The notes beneath the pieces were generated by a model. It was not told the origin of the DNA, ran no database searches, and was given only the letters and a program-made list of their open reading frames with translations. Shown here piece by piece: positions 45,884-58,130 of a stretch of 64,000 nt of DNA (its first letter is position 1; every line of letters starts with the position of its first letter). A program made the translations under genes and the position numbers. Where the stretch lies: the NCBI GenBank assembly GCA_964017235.1, contig OZ024934.1:81000706-81064705 (forward strand), in the 5' to 3' direction. Origin of the DNA: Sabellastarte sp. h YS-2021 (lineage: Eukaryota; Annelida; Polychaeta; Sabellida; Sabellidae).

Positions 45884-45893
45884 CCATATATGG
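45884..45893 (+). promoter_or_regulatory. Perfect CArG box (SRF site) upstream of vinculin
   Basis: CCATATATGG fits the consensus CC(A/T)6GG exactly, 340 bp upstream of the vinculin ATG. Vertebrate vinculin is an established SRF/MRTF target, so the position supports a conserved regulatory input; function here is inferred. Confidence 0.6.
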
Positions 45894-46232
45894 CAGTAGC
45901 AGAGGCCTGTCACATTTTATTTACATTTTACAGAAAAACGTGTATGTCAACAGAAAGTAGGAAGTGAAACCGGCTTATTCATTCACAGTTATTTGAAAGC
46001 TTTTCTTGTGATAGGATGTAAATATTGTTTTATAGGATAGTATTGTTGTTAAAGTTTATGTATTTTCACAACGAGGCTGAACTACACTTCCTGTACTGAG
46101 TATCAAAAGTAAAGGGAAAACTTCTTGTAACAAGGAAATCAACTGAAACTTGTTGTTTTGATCGTTTAAAAGAATATTTGGATATATCTTAGGACACATT
46201 AAGTTTGCCCATTTGGGTAGAGCTCAGAAATT

Positions 46233-46289
46233 ATGCCGGTTTTTCATACAAAAACCATTGAAAGCATCCTAGAGCCTGTTGCTCAACAG
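46233..46289 (+). CDS. VCL: Vinculin exon 1
   Basis: 19 codons from the [22 protein letters not shown] is almost invariant across animals. Donor GTTTGT, phase 0. Confidence 0.95.
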
Positions 46290-49200
46290 GTTTGTTTCTT
46301 TCTTACTTTTTGACTCCTCAATCAATGAAAATTGACTGCTCAGGTACCCAAGTTCGTCACCTATGCCATTCTTCAGCTTCACACCTGAACAATATTGAAA
46401 ACTCTTCAGTATTTTCTTTCTCCGTAGAGTTACACGTCCCTCTTATAAGTTCCAGTATCACTATTACTCCTCCTTTTCAGTTTTTAGGGCGGGTAGACCG
46501 AGTTTTCTGTCCCAAAATATGCCTTTTTAAAACTGATGGATGGCATTTTGGGACAGAGTTCCTTGCTACACAAAAAACTTCAATATCTGAAAATTACCGT
46601 CACTTTAAACTTAAAAATATCCACTTAAATGTATTAACAGTATGAAGCATTTAGATGCAGGAACACAATTTTCTGTGTTTGCAGTAATATAGACACTTTT
46701 TTCTGCACTTCCTGTTTGTATAAACAATGATGAAATTTTGCAAGTGAAATAAATTTTGGTAATTATATCCATTAACTATGCAAAAAAGTTTATTTATTTT
46801 AATGTGGGGCACATCCTTGATACTCAGGGTGAGAGCCTAGTACATGTTTAATGTCAGGATGTGTGCCATTTGTTGCCCTTCAGGACGTTTGTGTTTTTTG
46901 CATACTAATGCCATCTGTCTCTCGCCAATACATCCATCTTTTAAAAATTGGCTGAGAGACAGATTAATCGGTCTATAGGGCGGGCGACAACCTTGGGTAG
47001 ATGAGCAGTGTTACCTTGGCTTTAGAGCTCGACATGTAAGTAAGTAGAGCAGAGGTAACCTTGTCTACCAAGAGAAGGAGAAACCCATTCAATTTCAAGT
47101 TACAGTAATGTATCAGTGATACATTTATGATATAATGAACTAAGGTATATTCATCAAAGATATTAAATATATAAATTAATTGGCTTAATTTCAACATGGT
47201 TACCTTGGCTCTACTTCACCACTTGTGGGTAGAGTACATCTGGACTTAATCATGAGCACTATTTAATTGGGAGTGGTTCTCTACCCAGTGACTGTGTATG
47301 CTAGTAGTGATATTAGTCTAGTGTATCCAACGGCTGTGTATTGAAAGATCTAAAGGGTAGTTGGGTATGCCAGTGCTGTACACAGCTGTTGTGTATACTA
47401 GCAGTGATTTCCTACTGGCGTACACAAGTGTCATCCTCCACCCTATTTAATTGCAGTTACCTGTAGATTGTTTTAACCTATGCCAGAACATATCCAGGGT
47501 ATTATGGGTGTAGACAATTATGTATACAGACATGGAAGTACATTTGAGAACAAGTATACTCTGCAAAATAGAATCTTTAACTTTTGGTCAATTTTGATGT
47601 TTAAAATATAACATTTTTGATCGCTGCACAAAGTGGCATAAAATAGGGATCCGTCTGATAGAAAGTGTTTCTAATGATTGGGTCGCCATAATCTTATTGC
47701 ATACATTTGCATAAAATATCTTGTAAATATGCTTTCACAAATCCTTTTGTTCAATTGTTTGTAAGAGGATATACATCTTGTCCATGTCAGGTTGCATTGT
47801 TACACAGCATATGTAACCCTTTATAGTAATCAATTAGAATTAAATAGAATTCAGTGATTTTTTGTGCAATTTCATATGTTAATCATTTATATTGAAGAAC
47901 TATTGCAGCTACAAACAAGATAATTACATATCGTTATAAATTGGATGTATATTCACTAAGATATCTGAAGTGTTTTTGAGTTGTGAGCAATGTTATGTAA
48001 TGAATATTTTATAGCACTTAATGCCCATTATCATGAGAGACTCCAAGGACCTAGACTGCTAGAGGTATAATGGGAGAATCCAGAGACATAGGTGGGGCAT
48101 TCACTGGTCAATAATTTTCATCCAATCAAGTTGCTCTATCAAACTGATAAGAGAAGCAAATGTACTGGCCACTGTAAAGGCAGAAAAATATTGCAGAAAA
48201 TGTTAACTATTGCTGTACACCCATGTTTTAGAAAATAATTATTTCAAAGATATTAGCACTTTAGCAAGACTTGTTCTCTTATTCTATAAAATGGGGGAAC
48301 TGAGGCCTATGCTTTTCATTATAAGGGACCCAATATCAACTAAAGCATTGTTTAGAGAATCCAATTCATATCCACTTCAAAATTGTTTCAGTAGAAGCTA
48401 GCAGCAGCTGAAAATTATGGAGGGAGAAATTAGATTCATGTTGAGTATGAGTTGTAAATAAATGAAGAAGTAGTAACCAGTATATCATTGGCCTGATAGG
48501 GCTGGATGTTAGCATGTGCCCACACATCCATGGCAAGTAAATTTCCAGTCAGGGCAAGTGGATTTTGTGTTTGACTTTGCTGCATGACAAGAAACTAAAA
48601 TTGTGAAAAAAGTCACTTACTTTTTTACCCATTTCCATCTCCAGCATTTTTACCCACTTCTAATTTTTTGTCTTAATGTATTTTGAGTCAGACTGATGAT
48701 TTGATTTGATCAATGCAATTGACATTCACATAATACATTTTTTTAATCTCCTTTGTGACATCACAGTTATTGTAATTAATAATCTCAAGACATGCTTAAC
48801 CTATGGAACAAGAAGTACAGGCAAGTATATTTTAGGTCAGGGCAAATAAAAATCTTAGTGCCACTTGCCCTACTGGCAAGTGCTGAAGAAAGTTGATGTC
48901 CAGCCCAGCCTGATTTAGTCAGTATGTACATTTTTTATCAATATCATCAATACTCATTATATCCCCAGATGAAAGTATGGGCTAAACTGGTTTCACATCT
49001 GTTGCACCACTGCCACTGCCGTACTTTTTGATTTGTGTGCACAGTAACTCAAAAACGCTTTCACTGATTTCATTCTAACTTGGCACACATACATGTATTT
49101 AGGCCAGGAGAGGAATTCTATTTTAAGGTGACCTTAAAATCTATCTCAATAGTGAAGAAGTTATGGTCACATTAAGGTCATAAATTTACCTTTTGGCCTC

Positions 49201-51969
49201 TTAATGCCCTCTAGGTCAAAAACTTTGTGGCTCATTTGACACAAGTTTTTCCAGTTAGGTGCCCTATATTTATTAATATGGGGCTTACATCACTTTCAAC
49301 ACTGTGTAGGTCATATCACGATGGGTAGTTTTGTGGGCAGCGGAAACCAGTACATATAGTTGGTCAAGGTTCTGTACTGGTAAACTGCCACCCATCGGTA
49401 AGCAACTACCGACTTTCTCACATAAGCTCCAGGGTTTGAACCGCCGACCTCAGAGGTGGGAGGCATGTGTGTTACAAAATTGCATCACTGTGGGGCTATA
49501 GCTCTAAAACAATGTGACTGATAAAGCTGAAATCTCATGTGGGAATATAGAATATGTTCTTTTTACATGTGTCTAAAATGAAGGCAGGGGCCACAGTGTT
49601 CATATATGTTCTGTATATGTCATTCCGGAAGTTTTCCTATTATACTTAAAATTTCATTTAGGCAAATCCTTGTCAGACTTGTCTATCCTGATATTTAGTT
49701 TAATACTTAGAATAAATTGTTTGGAACAGATTGAGTTCTATGTATAGACCTTTGTTTATACTGTAATATTGTATGTTCCACTTTGTACTTGTGACATTTT
49801 ATATGTGATTTTCACTTCTTATGCAGGTTTCTAAGCTTGTGATATTACATGAAGAAGCAGAAGATGGAAATGCCATGCCTGATTTGGCACGTCCTGTGCA
49901 AGCAGTCAAATTGGCTGTTGACAATTTGATAAAGGCAAGTTGACTTTTTACATTGTCAGAGTGAATCACAATTTATTTGTTTCATAACTAGCCATAAAAA
50001 TCAAATGTCTGTTTCAGTAGAATCAAATCAGGAATTAACAAAAGTTGGTTGAAGGAATTAGCTTGCACCTTTTGGTATGGATGTTTGACAACTAGTATAT
50101 TTATTGTATCCTCCGGACGTATCCGGTGGATACTTTGGTTTAGCGCTCGCTACGCCTCCGCCGCCTTGCGTATAGAGATTTTCAGCGTTAACGCTCTAAG
50201 AGGAAAACTACACCACCTAGGTTCACCAAATTTGCAGGATATCGTCATTGGGGGGTAAGCTTCTCTGTGACTGAAATTAGCCTCATTCTGAAAAACAAGA
50301 TGGTCGCCACAGGCATTTCTTTGAAAATTATCTACATTTTTCTAGTGGCTGTTTCTCATAGGTAGAAGGTTGAATCTCTTCATAGGTGATATGTATAACA
50401 GATATACATGTCCTCTACAACCTTGCAGACATTTGACGTTGAAGCTCTTAATTCAAGGTCATCCATGGAGTGCCAAAGTAACCCACATAGCTGACTTTAA
50501 AAGTGCCTATATCTCCCTTATTATTGGTCCTAGAGGTTTGGAATGTGAAACCAACCTATAGGAAATCATGTGCTACGAATCTTCTGATGTTTTCACATTT
50601 GACCTTGGACCCCCTCCTTCAAGGTCAAACAAGGATAGCTAAACTTAAAACTGCTTATAACTCGCTTGTTATTGGTCCTAGAGGTTTGGGATGGTAAACC
50701 AACATATAGGAAATCATGGGCTGGGAATCTTCTAGTGTGGTCGGATTTGACCTTGGTCCTTCAAGGTCAAACAAGGATAGCCAAACATAAAAGTGCTTAT
50801 AACTCGCTTATTATTGGTTATAGAAGTTTGGAATGGTAAACCAACCTATAGGAAATGATGGGCTGGGAATCTTTTGGTGTTGTAAGATTTGACCTTAGGC
50901 AAATTTGACCTTTGGTTCAAGGTCAAACGAGGAAAGCCAAACTTAAAATTGCTTATAACTCGCTTATTATTGGTCCTAGAGGTTTGGAGTGGTAAACCAA
51001 CCTATAGGAAATCATGGGCTGGGAATCTTTTGATGTGGTCAGATTTGACCTTGGATCCCTCCTGCAAGGCCAAATGAGGACAGCCAAACTTAAAAGTGCT
51101 TATAACTTGCTTATTACTGGTCCTAGAGGTTTGCAATGTGAAACCAACGTAGACGGAATCATGGGCTCAGAATCTTTTAATGTGGTCGGATTTGACTTTG
51201 GACCCCTCCTTCAATGTCAAATGAGGACAACCAAACTTAAAAGTGCTTAAAACTTGCTTATTATTGGTCCTAGAGGTTTGCAATGTGAAACCAACTTATA
51301 GGAAATCATGGGCTGGAAATCTTCTGATGTGGTCAGATTTGACCTTGAGCCCCTCCTTCAAGGTCAAATGAGGACAGCCGAACGTTAAGTGCTTATAACT
51401 CGTTTATTATTGATCCTAGCGGTTTGCAATTTGAAACCAACACATAGGATATCGCGGGCTGGGAATCTTCTGATGTCAGATTTGACCTTTGGCCCCTCCT
51501 TCAAGGTCAAACAATGGCTCACTGCCTTTGGTGAGTTGTCTTTCCAGTGGATATAAATTTGCATCGGTTCTCCGATGCGTAGGTCTAGTTGTAATTGATT
51601 ACTGGTACTTCATAGTTCTATTGAAAAATTACACTGTACCCCACAGAGGGTTTACATGTTAAACTGAAAGTAATAGATCACAGGTCTTAATATTAATGTC
51701 ATAACTGTAAAGCAGAATACACAACCTTTGTGCCTAACAGATATTCTGGTGGTTTTAGGTATAATATCATACCCTGTAATTATAATTGTATGAACAGGTT
51801 GGATATGAAACCATAAACAATAGCCAAGATCAAATCTTGAAACAAGACATGCCTCCAGCAATGAACAGGGTTGAGGAAGCTTCTATTTTGCTTCTTGAGG
51901 CATCCCAAATGTTGAGAGCTGACCCCTACTCTGCTCCAGCTAGAAAGAAACTTATTGAAGGCTCAAGAG
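46233..51969 (+). CDS. VCL: Vinculin, exons 1-3 (rest outside window)
   Basis: Three plus-strand exons, 46233-46289, 49827-49934 and 51798-51969, join in frame to encode 112 residues plus one base. They are the N-terminus of vinculin: [19 protein letters not shown], then [10 protein letters not shown] and [17 protein letters not shown], then [20 protein letters not shown] and [16 protein letters not shown]. This is the start of the vinculin head D1 domain, which binds talin at cell-matrix adhesions and links it to actin. The actin-binding tail lies beyond the window. Intron 2 has a GC donor and carries a Helitron. No fourth exon was recognised up to 64000, so intron 3 is probably at least 12 kb and filled with repeats. 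It is divergent from the importin gene. Confidence 0.93.
46335..47009. mobile_element. MITE related to 40638-40858
   Basis: The left ACTGCTCAGGTACCCAAGTT and the right CAACCTTGGGTAGATGAGCAGT are imperfect mirrors. Longer and more diverged than its relative. In vinculin intron 1. Confidence 0.55.
47010..48497. other. Vinculin intron 1, little recognised
   Basis: AT-rich; only the decayed MITE piece at 47465-47560 is identifiable. Confidence 0.4.
48498..48907. mobile_element. hAT-like MITE
   Basis: AGGGCTGGATGTT and GATGTCCAGCCC ends with GCCTGAT on both sides (48491-48497, 48908-48914). The interior repeats GGCAAGTRGAT/CACTTGCCCT words. Confidence 0.65.
48956..49600 (-). mobile_element. Partial reversed copy of the 24611 family
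   Basis: Begins TATATCCCCAGATGAAAG and continues as the mirror of 27600-27838. After the nested SINE it continues as the mirror of about 26130-26200 (GCTGAAATCTCATGTGGGAA). Confidence 0.6.
49266..49496 (-). mobile_element. tRNA-derived SINE, copy 3, nested
   Basis: Reverse orientation of the SINE at 45417: CTTTCAACACTGTGTAGGTC, AGCAACTACCGACTTTC, B-box mirror GGGTTTGAACCGCC, CATCACTGTGGGGC. Inserted into the 48956 element. Confidence 0.75.
49827..49934 (+). CDS. VCL: Vinculin exon 2
   Basis: 36 codons, [20 protein letters not shown] and on to NLIK; acceptor ATGCAG, donor GCAAGT (GC-AG intron), phase 0. Confidence 0.93.
50109..51588 (+). mobile_element. Canonical non-autonomous Helitron, copy 1
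   Basis: Starts TCCTCCGG after A and ends with hairpin GCATCGGTTCTCCGATGC (51561-51578), then GTAGGTCTAG before T. These are the Helitron hallmarks: 5' TC, 3' hairpin plus CTAG, A/T target, no duplication. The core holds about seven 146-bp satellite units (50470-51520). Inside vinculin intron 2. Confidence 0.88.
51798..51969 (+). CDS. VCL: Vinculin exon 3
   Basis: [20 protein letters not shown] then [20 protein letters not shown] and [15 protein letters not shown]; acceptor GAACAG, donor GTGAGT, phase 1. Confidence 0.94.
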
Positions 51970-53105
51970 GTGAGTTGTTTAATTATAAGATTACAGTAAA
52001 CCTCATAAAAGTCTGCACTGTTACAAGAGCTATGCCCTTAACTTTATGCATTAACAGTGGAACCTCTATCATTTAAACTTTTGTTTGTCCACATTTTGGT
52101 TTATAAAAACATGACTGCTCTCCAAAATGAAAGTGTTCAGTTCTCACCACTAAGATGTATATCTCCCCACACCTAATGATGAAGTGTTCTATGGACATAG
52201 GTGACCCCCTAACACTACATACATGTTTTACCTAAACCATGTTTACATGTATTAATAATAGCATTACTAGCATCTTATATTGGGGCTGCAAACGGTTATT
52301 CGAGCCTCGATAGACGAGTCGATCTTGGCTAGTACTCGAGTCCATTTTAAGTACTCAGTTACTCGTGAGGTAGATTATTATCGCCAACGTAATGAAATGT
52401 TTGTGTAAAATATGCTTCATTTCCACCACATAATATCATTTAAAGTTGTTAGTTTCGCTTGAAAACGTATAGTTTACTCCATATTCTATAATATCTGGTT
52501 AAATAGAAGACGTTTTTCTTTAAAAGTTTCTTTTCCGGAATCGACCATTTGTTAACAGAATACTTCTAATGGTAGAAACTAATCTTGTGGTTACTAGAAT
52601 TCGGGCCGGTTGTCAGAGGGTGCCGTTTTTTAGCACCCGTCCCAGCCCTTTCGTATATATAGCAGTAATACTTATCATCACTTCTAATTATAATGGACTG
52701 GCATGCTCCGGTTATAAACCATGAACATGTGTACAAATGACCATTTAAAACATGTCCCCTGTATCCACTTGGACAGTTTCCATTAAAATGTTTGCCAGAG
52801 AAACTTGTGTAGTCTAGTAACTTGAAAGAAACACTCATTGACACACACTGATGATGGATTCTCTCCCTGTGGCTATTATAATGATGGAGACTTACTGAGC
52901 CACTGTAATGATTCAGATTTATACAGTCCTTGCCAAAACACTCACAATTGCACACCTTTATAGCTGCCATTTAGTTTAATGTTGTCATATCCACATATGG
53001 AATAGTATTTTAAATTTTGTCACAGAAATAGGCTTAAAACAGTCAGTATTAAATTGCAGTTTAATGTCAGTGTAAACCTCTAACTTAGCTTTCAAGCTGT
53101 GTATA
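51970..53105. other. Vinculin downstream region, part
   Basis: AT-rich. A possible hAT left end (GGGGCTGCAAACGGTTATTC) lies near 52284; its partner was not found. The unknown frame at 52566-52970 lies here. Confidence 0.4.
52566..52970 (-). CDS. Unrecognised 134-residue frame
   Basis: ATG at 52970, stop at 52566, unusually long for this AT-rich intronic DNA. The product is Cys- and His-rich with spaced aromatics (CNCECFGKDCINLNHYSG, NSHRERIHHQC, FSGKHFNGNCPSGYRG, YTCSWFITGACQS). No signal peptide or membrane segment is obvious. The composition looks like a small folded domain rather than random sequence. A possible acceptor (ATGGCAG) at its start means it could be an exon of a nested gene or a retrocopy. 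I do not recognise the family. Confidence 0.35.
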   Translation of the reverse strand: MAAIKVCNCECFGKDCINLNHYSGSVSLHHYNSHRERIHHQCVSMSVSFKLLDYTSFSGKHFNGNCPSGYRGHVLNGHLYTCSWFITGACQSIIIRSDDKYYCYIYERAGTGAKKRHPLTTGPNSSNHKISFYH

Positions 53106-53330
53106 GAGTAAGAAATCTAAAATTCGCCACATATCTGAAATTCGCCACATGTAAAAATACTAATAAAATAAATGAATTGTGGTGAGATTTGTTGACTGTA
53201 TAGTAAATTAAGGCTTTTTGAACTGAAAAATACCAATTTTTGGACAAAAACATCATTTTCTTCATAAAATTAACTAAGCTTTTAGAGGTGGCGAATTTTA
53301 GATTCCTGGCGAATTTTAGATTTCTTACTC
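53106..53330. mobile_element. TA-flanked MITE, copy B
   Basis: GAGTAAGAAATCTAAAATTC and its mirror, flanked by TA. The right terminal ~16 bp (TGGCGAATTTTAGATT) is duplicated in tandem. Confidence 0.8.
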
Positions 53331-53643
53331 TACTGATTAAAATTTAAAACAATATAATTTTACAAAGTTGTAAAAGGCATTACATGATGGTGACTAATTT
53401 CTCCTTCATCACAAAGCGTCATGCTAATGTAAGGATAAAAGAAGGTATTTAAAATGATCAACAGTTAAAAGAAAATATTGGTTTTAAAGTGAATGATTGA
53501 TAAAAATCATCTCAAAATAATTACTCCAAAGCGTTCATGTTAATTGTTCAAAGTATAAAGTATCAATAAAGTTATTAGAAAGAGTTATTAGAATTGGACA
53601 CATTAGGTATCAATAATAAAATCCAGTTAACAATATAATTGTA

Positions 53644-54367
53644 TCCACCAGAGGCATCCGGTGGATACTTTGGTTTAGCATTCGCTACGCCGCCGTCACG
53701 CGTAGAGATTTTTAATTTTTAGCGTTAACGCTCTAAGAGGAAAACTGCACCGCCTAGGTTCACCAAATTTGCAGGATATCTTCATTGGGGGGTAAGCTTC
53801 TCTGGGACTGAAATTAGCTAATTCTGAAAAACAAGATGGCCGCTGTGGGCATTTCTTTGAAAATTATCTACATTTTTCTACTGGCTGTTTCTCATAGGTA
53901 GAAGGTTGAATCTCTTCATGGGTGATATGTATAACAGATATACATGTCCTCTACAACCTTGCAGACATTTAATCTTGAAGCTCTTAATTCAAAGTCATCC
54001 ATGGAGTGCTAAAGTAACCCACATAGCGGACTTATTATTTGTCCGAGAGGTTTGGAATGTGAAACCAACCTATAGGAAATCATGGGCTGGGAATCTTCTG
54101 ATGTGGTCAGATTTGACCTTGGACCCCACCTTCAAGGTCAAACAAGGATACTTAAACTTAAAAGTCCTTATAACTCGCTCATTTTTGGTCCTAGAGGTTT
54201 GCAATGTGAAACCAACTTATAGGAAATCATGGGCTGGGAATCTTCTGATGTGGTCAGATTTGACCTTTGGCCCCCTCCTTCAAGGTCAAACGATGGTTCA
54301 CTGGCTTTGGTGAGTTGTCTTCCCAGTGGATACAAATTTGCATCGGTTCTCCGATGCGTAGGTCTAG
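53644..54367 (+). mobile_element. Canonical non-autonomous Helitron, copy 2
   Basis: Starts TCCACCAGAGG after A. Shares the 5' 350 bp with copy 1 and ends with the same hairpin and CTAG before T. Only about two satellite units remain, hence 724 bp. Confidence 0.88.
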
Positions 54368-55363
54368 TTTAATATTGGAATATCCGAAATCCCTTCCCCA
54401 TTTGTTTTCAACCCATGTTGTCTCTGATCAAGATTTTCAAATTATTGGTTTTATCAGGTTATCACCTCTGAGATCCTGGTTTCTTTTCCAAAAACAAAGT
54501 GGGAAACTTGCACAATGTAGAATGTGTACCAACTAGTGTGCACTGCTTTTTCTTCATGTGCTCAGCTACCCATGGCCGTATGACCTATATACAATGTGTT
54601 GAAAATGATAGTATTCCAAAATTAATCAATAAATAATTCAACCTAACATAACAAATTTGGAAGATTTTTTGGTGATTTACAGTAAATTGAGTCAAGCAAG
54701 TGCTGATTCTTATCTGCAGACTTTCTGCCTTGTTACTGTCTGGGGACAAATAGAGTTTGGTGTTTTGCATAGCATAGGCAATATAGCTTATCACACTTTT
54801 TACTGTTACCAGGAAGAAGGGATCAAATTGTCTTGCATTAGTATTGGAAGTCTGAGGAACAGTAAAACAAGTTCTTCTTGCATTAATATTTTTATTCCAG
54901 GATTTTTTTTGTTTTAAATCTTGGAAAAGATGCAAGGTTTTGTACATAGAATTGTATTTTACTTGTTTCATAAAAGTTACAAGTTATAGTTATTGCTGAA
55001 TGGTTTGTTTATTATCCACCACAAGCTGTATTTGGCCTATATAGAGGGTGTATGGAATAGGATATATTTGGTTTACATTAACCAGTCCCACAAATTCGTC
55101 AACAAGTGAAAGTTTTTTTCATTAATATATCTGAAACTTGTAAAAATAGAGATATGTTAGATAATAAAAGTTAAACATACCACATCATGTCATATTCCAC
55201 ATAATGAAAGTTTGATTGATATTGGTCTTGTTGCAAATTGACAATGCAAATGGCTCAAATCAGCCAGGCATACTGGTATTCTTGTAGTTTTATGTTGTGT
55301 TTTCTTGAAAAATAATTGATTCATTTGATTGCAGAGCTTTATTTGTAAAGCAAAACAAAGACT
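54368..55363. other. No clear feature
   Basis: AT-rich. A short 3' SINE scrap (CAGCTACCC...GTTGAAAATGATAG) lies at about 54560-54610. Confidence 0.4.
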
Positions 55364-55816
55364 TACCGTATTTATCTGTATTAACGCCCCCCCCCCTCCT
55401 GTCTACCTTTGCAAAGTTCATATTTCGGGGTTTTACATCCCTGTCAACAGCCAGCACCTTTACGATTTCAGGATTCCGAAAAAAGATGCGTTTTAGTACA
55501 TCCCCAATCGAATACCGGTTACGAGAAATAAAGAAAGTCACAACAAGGCAAAGCAATTATGATCACAAACGCAATGAAATCTGCAAAAATACGAGATAAA
55601 CTTTATAATTTCTTCAAATTTAAGGTTTGTTTCCAATATTCTAAGCTCTCTCGCCATTATACATGCTGGAAAGCGAGATCAAGGCTGTAAGTGTCCATTA
55701 TCGCCCATTGACACTGGACTCGAGAGTTGATTTTTTTTATAGGTAATAGTCGCCCCCTCCCCCCCCCCTTTGAAAAATGCATCGCCCCTGGGGCGTTTAT
55801 ATGAATAAATATGGTA
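55364..55816. mobile_element. TACCGTATTTAT-ended inverted-repeat element
   Basis: TACCGTATTTATCTGTATTA, ACGCCCC at the left is mirrored by GGGGCGTTTATATGAATAAA, TATGGTA at the right. The core 55577-55680 (ATACGAGATAAACTTTATAA, TTCTTCAAATT) resembles that of the hAT family at 13448 and 24268. Confidence 0.65.
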
Positions 55817-57327
55817 GTGTAAAAGATGAAGTTCTTTTTATTAAAACACCAAGACAGAACTGGTGTCTCTTATAATTAATAATGTTGGCAGTAAGTGGAC
55901 TCCAGTTCAACTACACAAAGTTATGATGATAAGTAAACCATGAAGTATTCATTGGTCAGTTGTTATTTGGTTAATGGAAAGATCAGTAATGCTTGGAAAT
56001 TGTTTCAATATGTAGACCAAAATGCAGAAGATACATCAGTATAACATTCTACATGTTTGTGATAAATAGTATAAATAAAAATAATCAAACCCCCTTATGT
56101 TGCCAGTAGATTCTTTGGTGTAGAGCAGAATGTAAAAATATAATAAGACGACTTAATCTACCCTTATGTCAGTTGGGCGTTTTATTTTTTTAACGTTTTA
56201 TTCCATATAGGTAACCATTTTTGGACATTCAGTGCAGGAGAGAGATGTTATCAGGACTTTACATCACCTTTAGTATTATTATTATAAAATGGAACATACT
56301 TACATAACAAGAAAAGTGGCACATGAAACATCCTCTTAATCAATGAATGTAAAATCAAAAGTTAAAGAAAATTTACAAGTAGATCATTCATTTTGGAGGT
56401 ATCAGCAATAACAATAGGATGTATGTGTGCATTGACTGCTATTTTTCATTGTCAGGTCAAATATCAGTGTAGCTGGCGCTGCATCTTCTGAGAATTATTA
56501 TTTACAATCTAGACCCATACAATTCAGTTCCACATGCAGCATTAGTCTATTGCACACACTGCTCAAGGCCTTGATAAGATTTCTGCTTATTTCTTTCATG
56601 CCTGTAAAACACCATCAAACATGTAGTATCTGGAGACCTTTTGCTTTACTTAAGTTTTATTTTGTTTCTTTACACAAGTGTATATTTTGCCACATTAATT
56701 AGTATCACAGTATATAGTGATAGCTGTAACAATTGCTCTGTCAAGAATAGGTTGTAGTTCCTTAAAGGTTTAAAGTATCAATTGTGAAAGTAACTAAGGT
56801 ACGTGAGTATGGAAGGTCCACTGACAGGCTGGGATGCTCTGCAAATCTACCCAGTGGAAAAATACTGTTGATGTTTATTCTGTGCAACTTACTCAGTGTG
56901 TTATGCAGCCAGCTGAAGGCAAAAAATAGTTATCTCCAGAGGAGTCTACTCCCTTGCTCATGTAAAACATGGTCTTCAGCTGAGTTTTTCCAATTACCTT
57001 TTATTATATTAGGCAAGTGGAGCACAATACCAGGTGTTTTAGTCAAGAAAGTTTACCCCACTAGGGGTATTTGTTCCATGCTTGGATGTGAAAATAGTTT
57101 AATTTTAATTTTTTTTAACCTGAGAAGAAATTTGACAGTCTTCTCCACATAATAGCATTCTTCACATTTAATCATACACAAATGTCAAAAAGATTTTTGT
57201 CCTACAATTCATTCAGTTCATGATGATTAAGTCATTCTTTGACTGGAGCTTAGACCCATAGAGATATAAGTAAACAGAGTTTTTCTGTCTGTGAAGTGGC
57301 TTCAGTCACACTGAGTGAAGCCAGTTA
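55817..57327. other. No clear feature
   Basis: AT-rich. No vinculin exon, repeat or RNA gene recognised. Confidence 0.4.
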
Positions 57328-57946
57328 TGTGGGTGTTCCACCACACGACTAAGCTCCCCGATTAAGGGTTTTTGGGAGTCGGTTTCAAATATTTGCTTAG
57401 TCCCAGACATTCTGTAAGGGTCGATAGTTGTCGGTTGTGGCCGTGAGAGAAGTCAAACATGTTTGATATTTCTCATGACCCAAACCGATTTTGATTTCCC
57501 GCCGTCAACAAAATGTCCAGTCTCAGGCTTCCTCAGGCCTCCTCAGACCCAAATTTACACAGTCCTATGTTGTCCCAGGCGTTCTGCAACCCTTAGTCCC
57601 AGGCGTCCCTAGCTTAGTCCCAGGAGGCCTGTTTGGCAGTCCCCGACTCATAACAGATCTTTGAAGTTTCATGCGTGTGAAAGTGAATCGGTTTCATTAG
57701 TCCCGGGAAGCCTCAGACCATCTCAGGTGTCCTGGGACTAAGAAATATGAGTCTGGGACTAAGCCCCGACAAAGAGAAGCCGACCCTAACCGATCCAAGC
57801 CGGCCTCCTCAGGCCGCCTGGGACAACGCAAATTTAGTCTGCGGCGGTCTGAGAATGCCCCAGGAGGCCTGGGACTAAGAACCGATTAAGAGCCGACTGT
57901 TTTCGTGCGTCGGAAATTAAAACGAGGCAATGAGGGGGTCTGAGAC

Positions 57947-57954
57947 TATATAAG
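57947..57954 (+). promoter_or_regulatory. TATA box
   Basis: TATATAAG in a GC-rich context, about 180 bp upstream of the MADF-gene ATG. Confidence 0.6.
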
Positions 57955-58130
57955 CGACCGCGCACACATTCTCATTGTTACTGACTGGTTGGCTACTGAG
58001 AGACATGTGTCTCTGTTTTGTAGGGGTTTTCATTTTTTTAAATATCATATAATACTTGAGCTTAAGGCAAATTTTACAGGTAGGAGATACATTTTAGTTT
58101 TTTACTTTTTTTTGGCTATTGACTGGAGTA

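Noticed and set aside
46292-46645. 117-residue frame after vinculin exon 1
   Set aside because: It begins in the intron just past the donor and runs through a MITE; the peptide is unlike vinculin.
53906-54313. 135-residue frame inside Helitron copy 2
   Set aside because: It is translated 146-bp satellite; the same frame is broken in other units.
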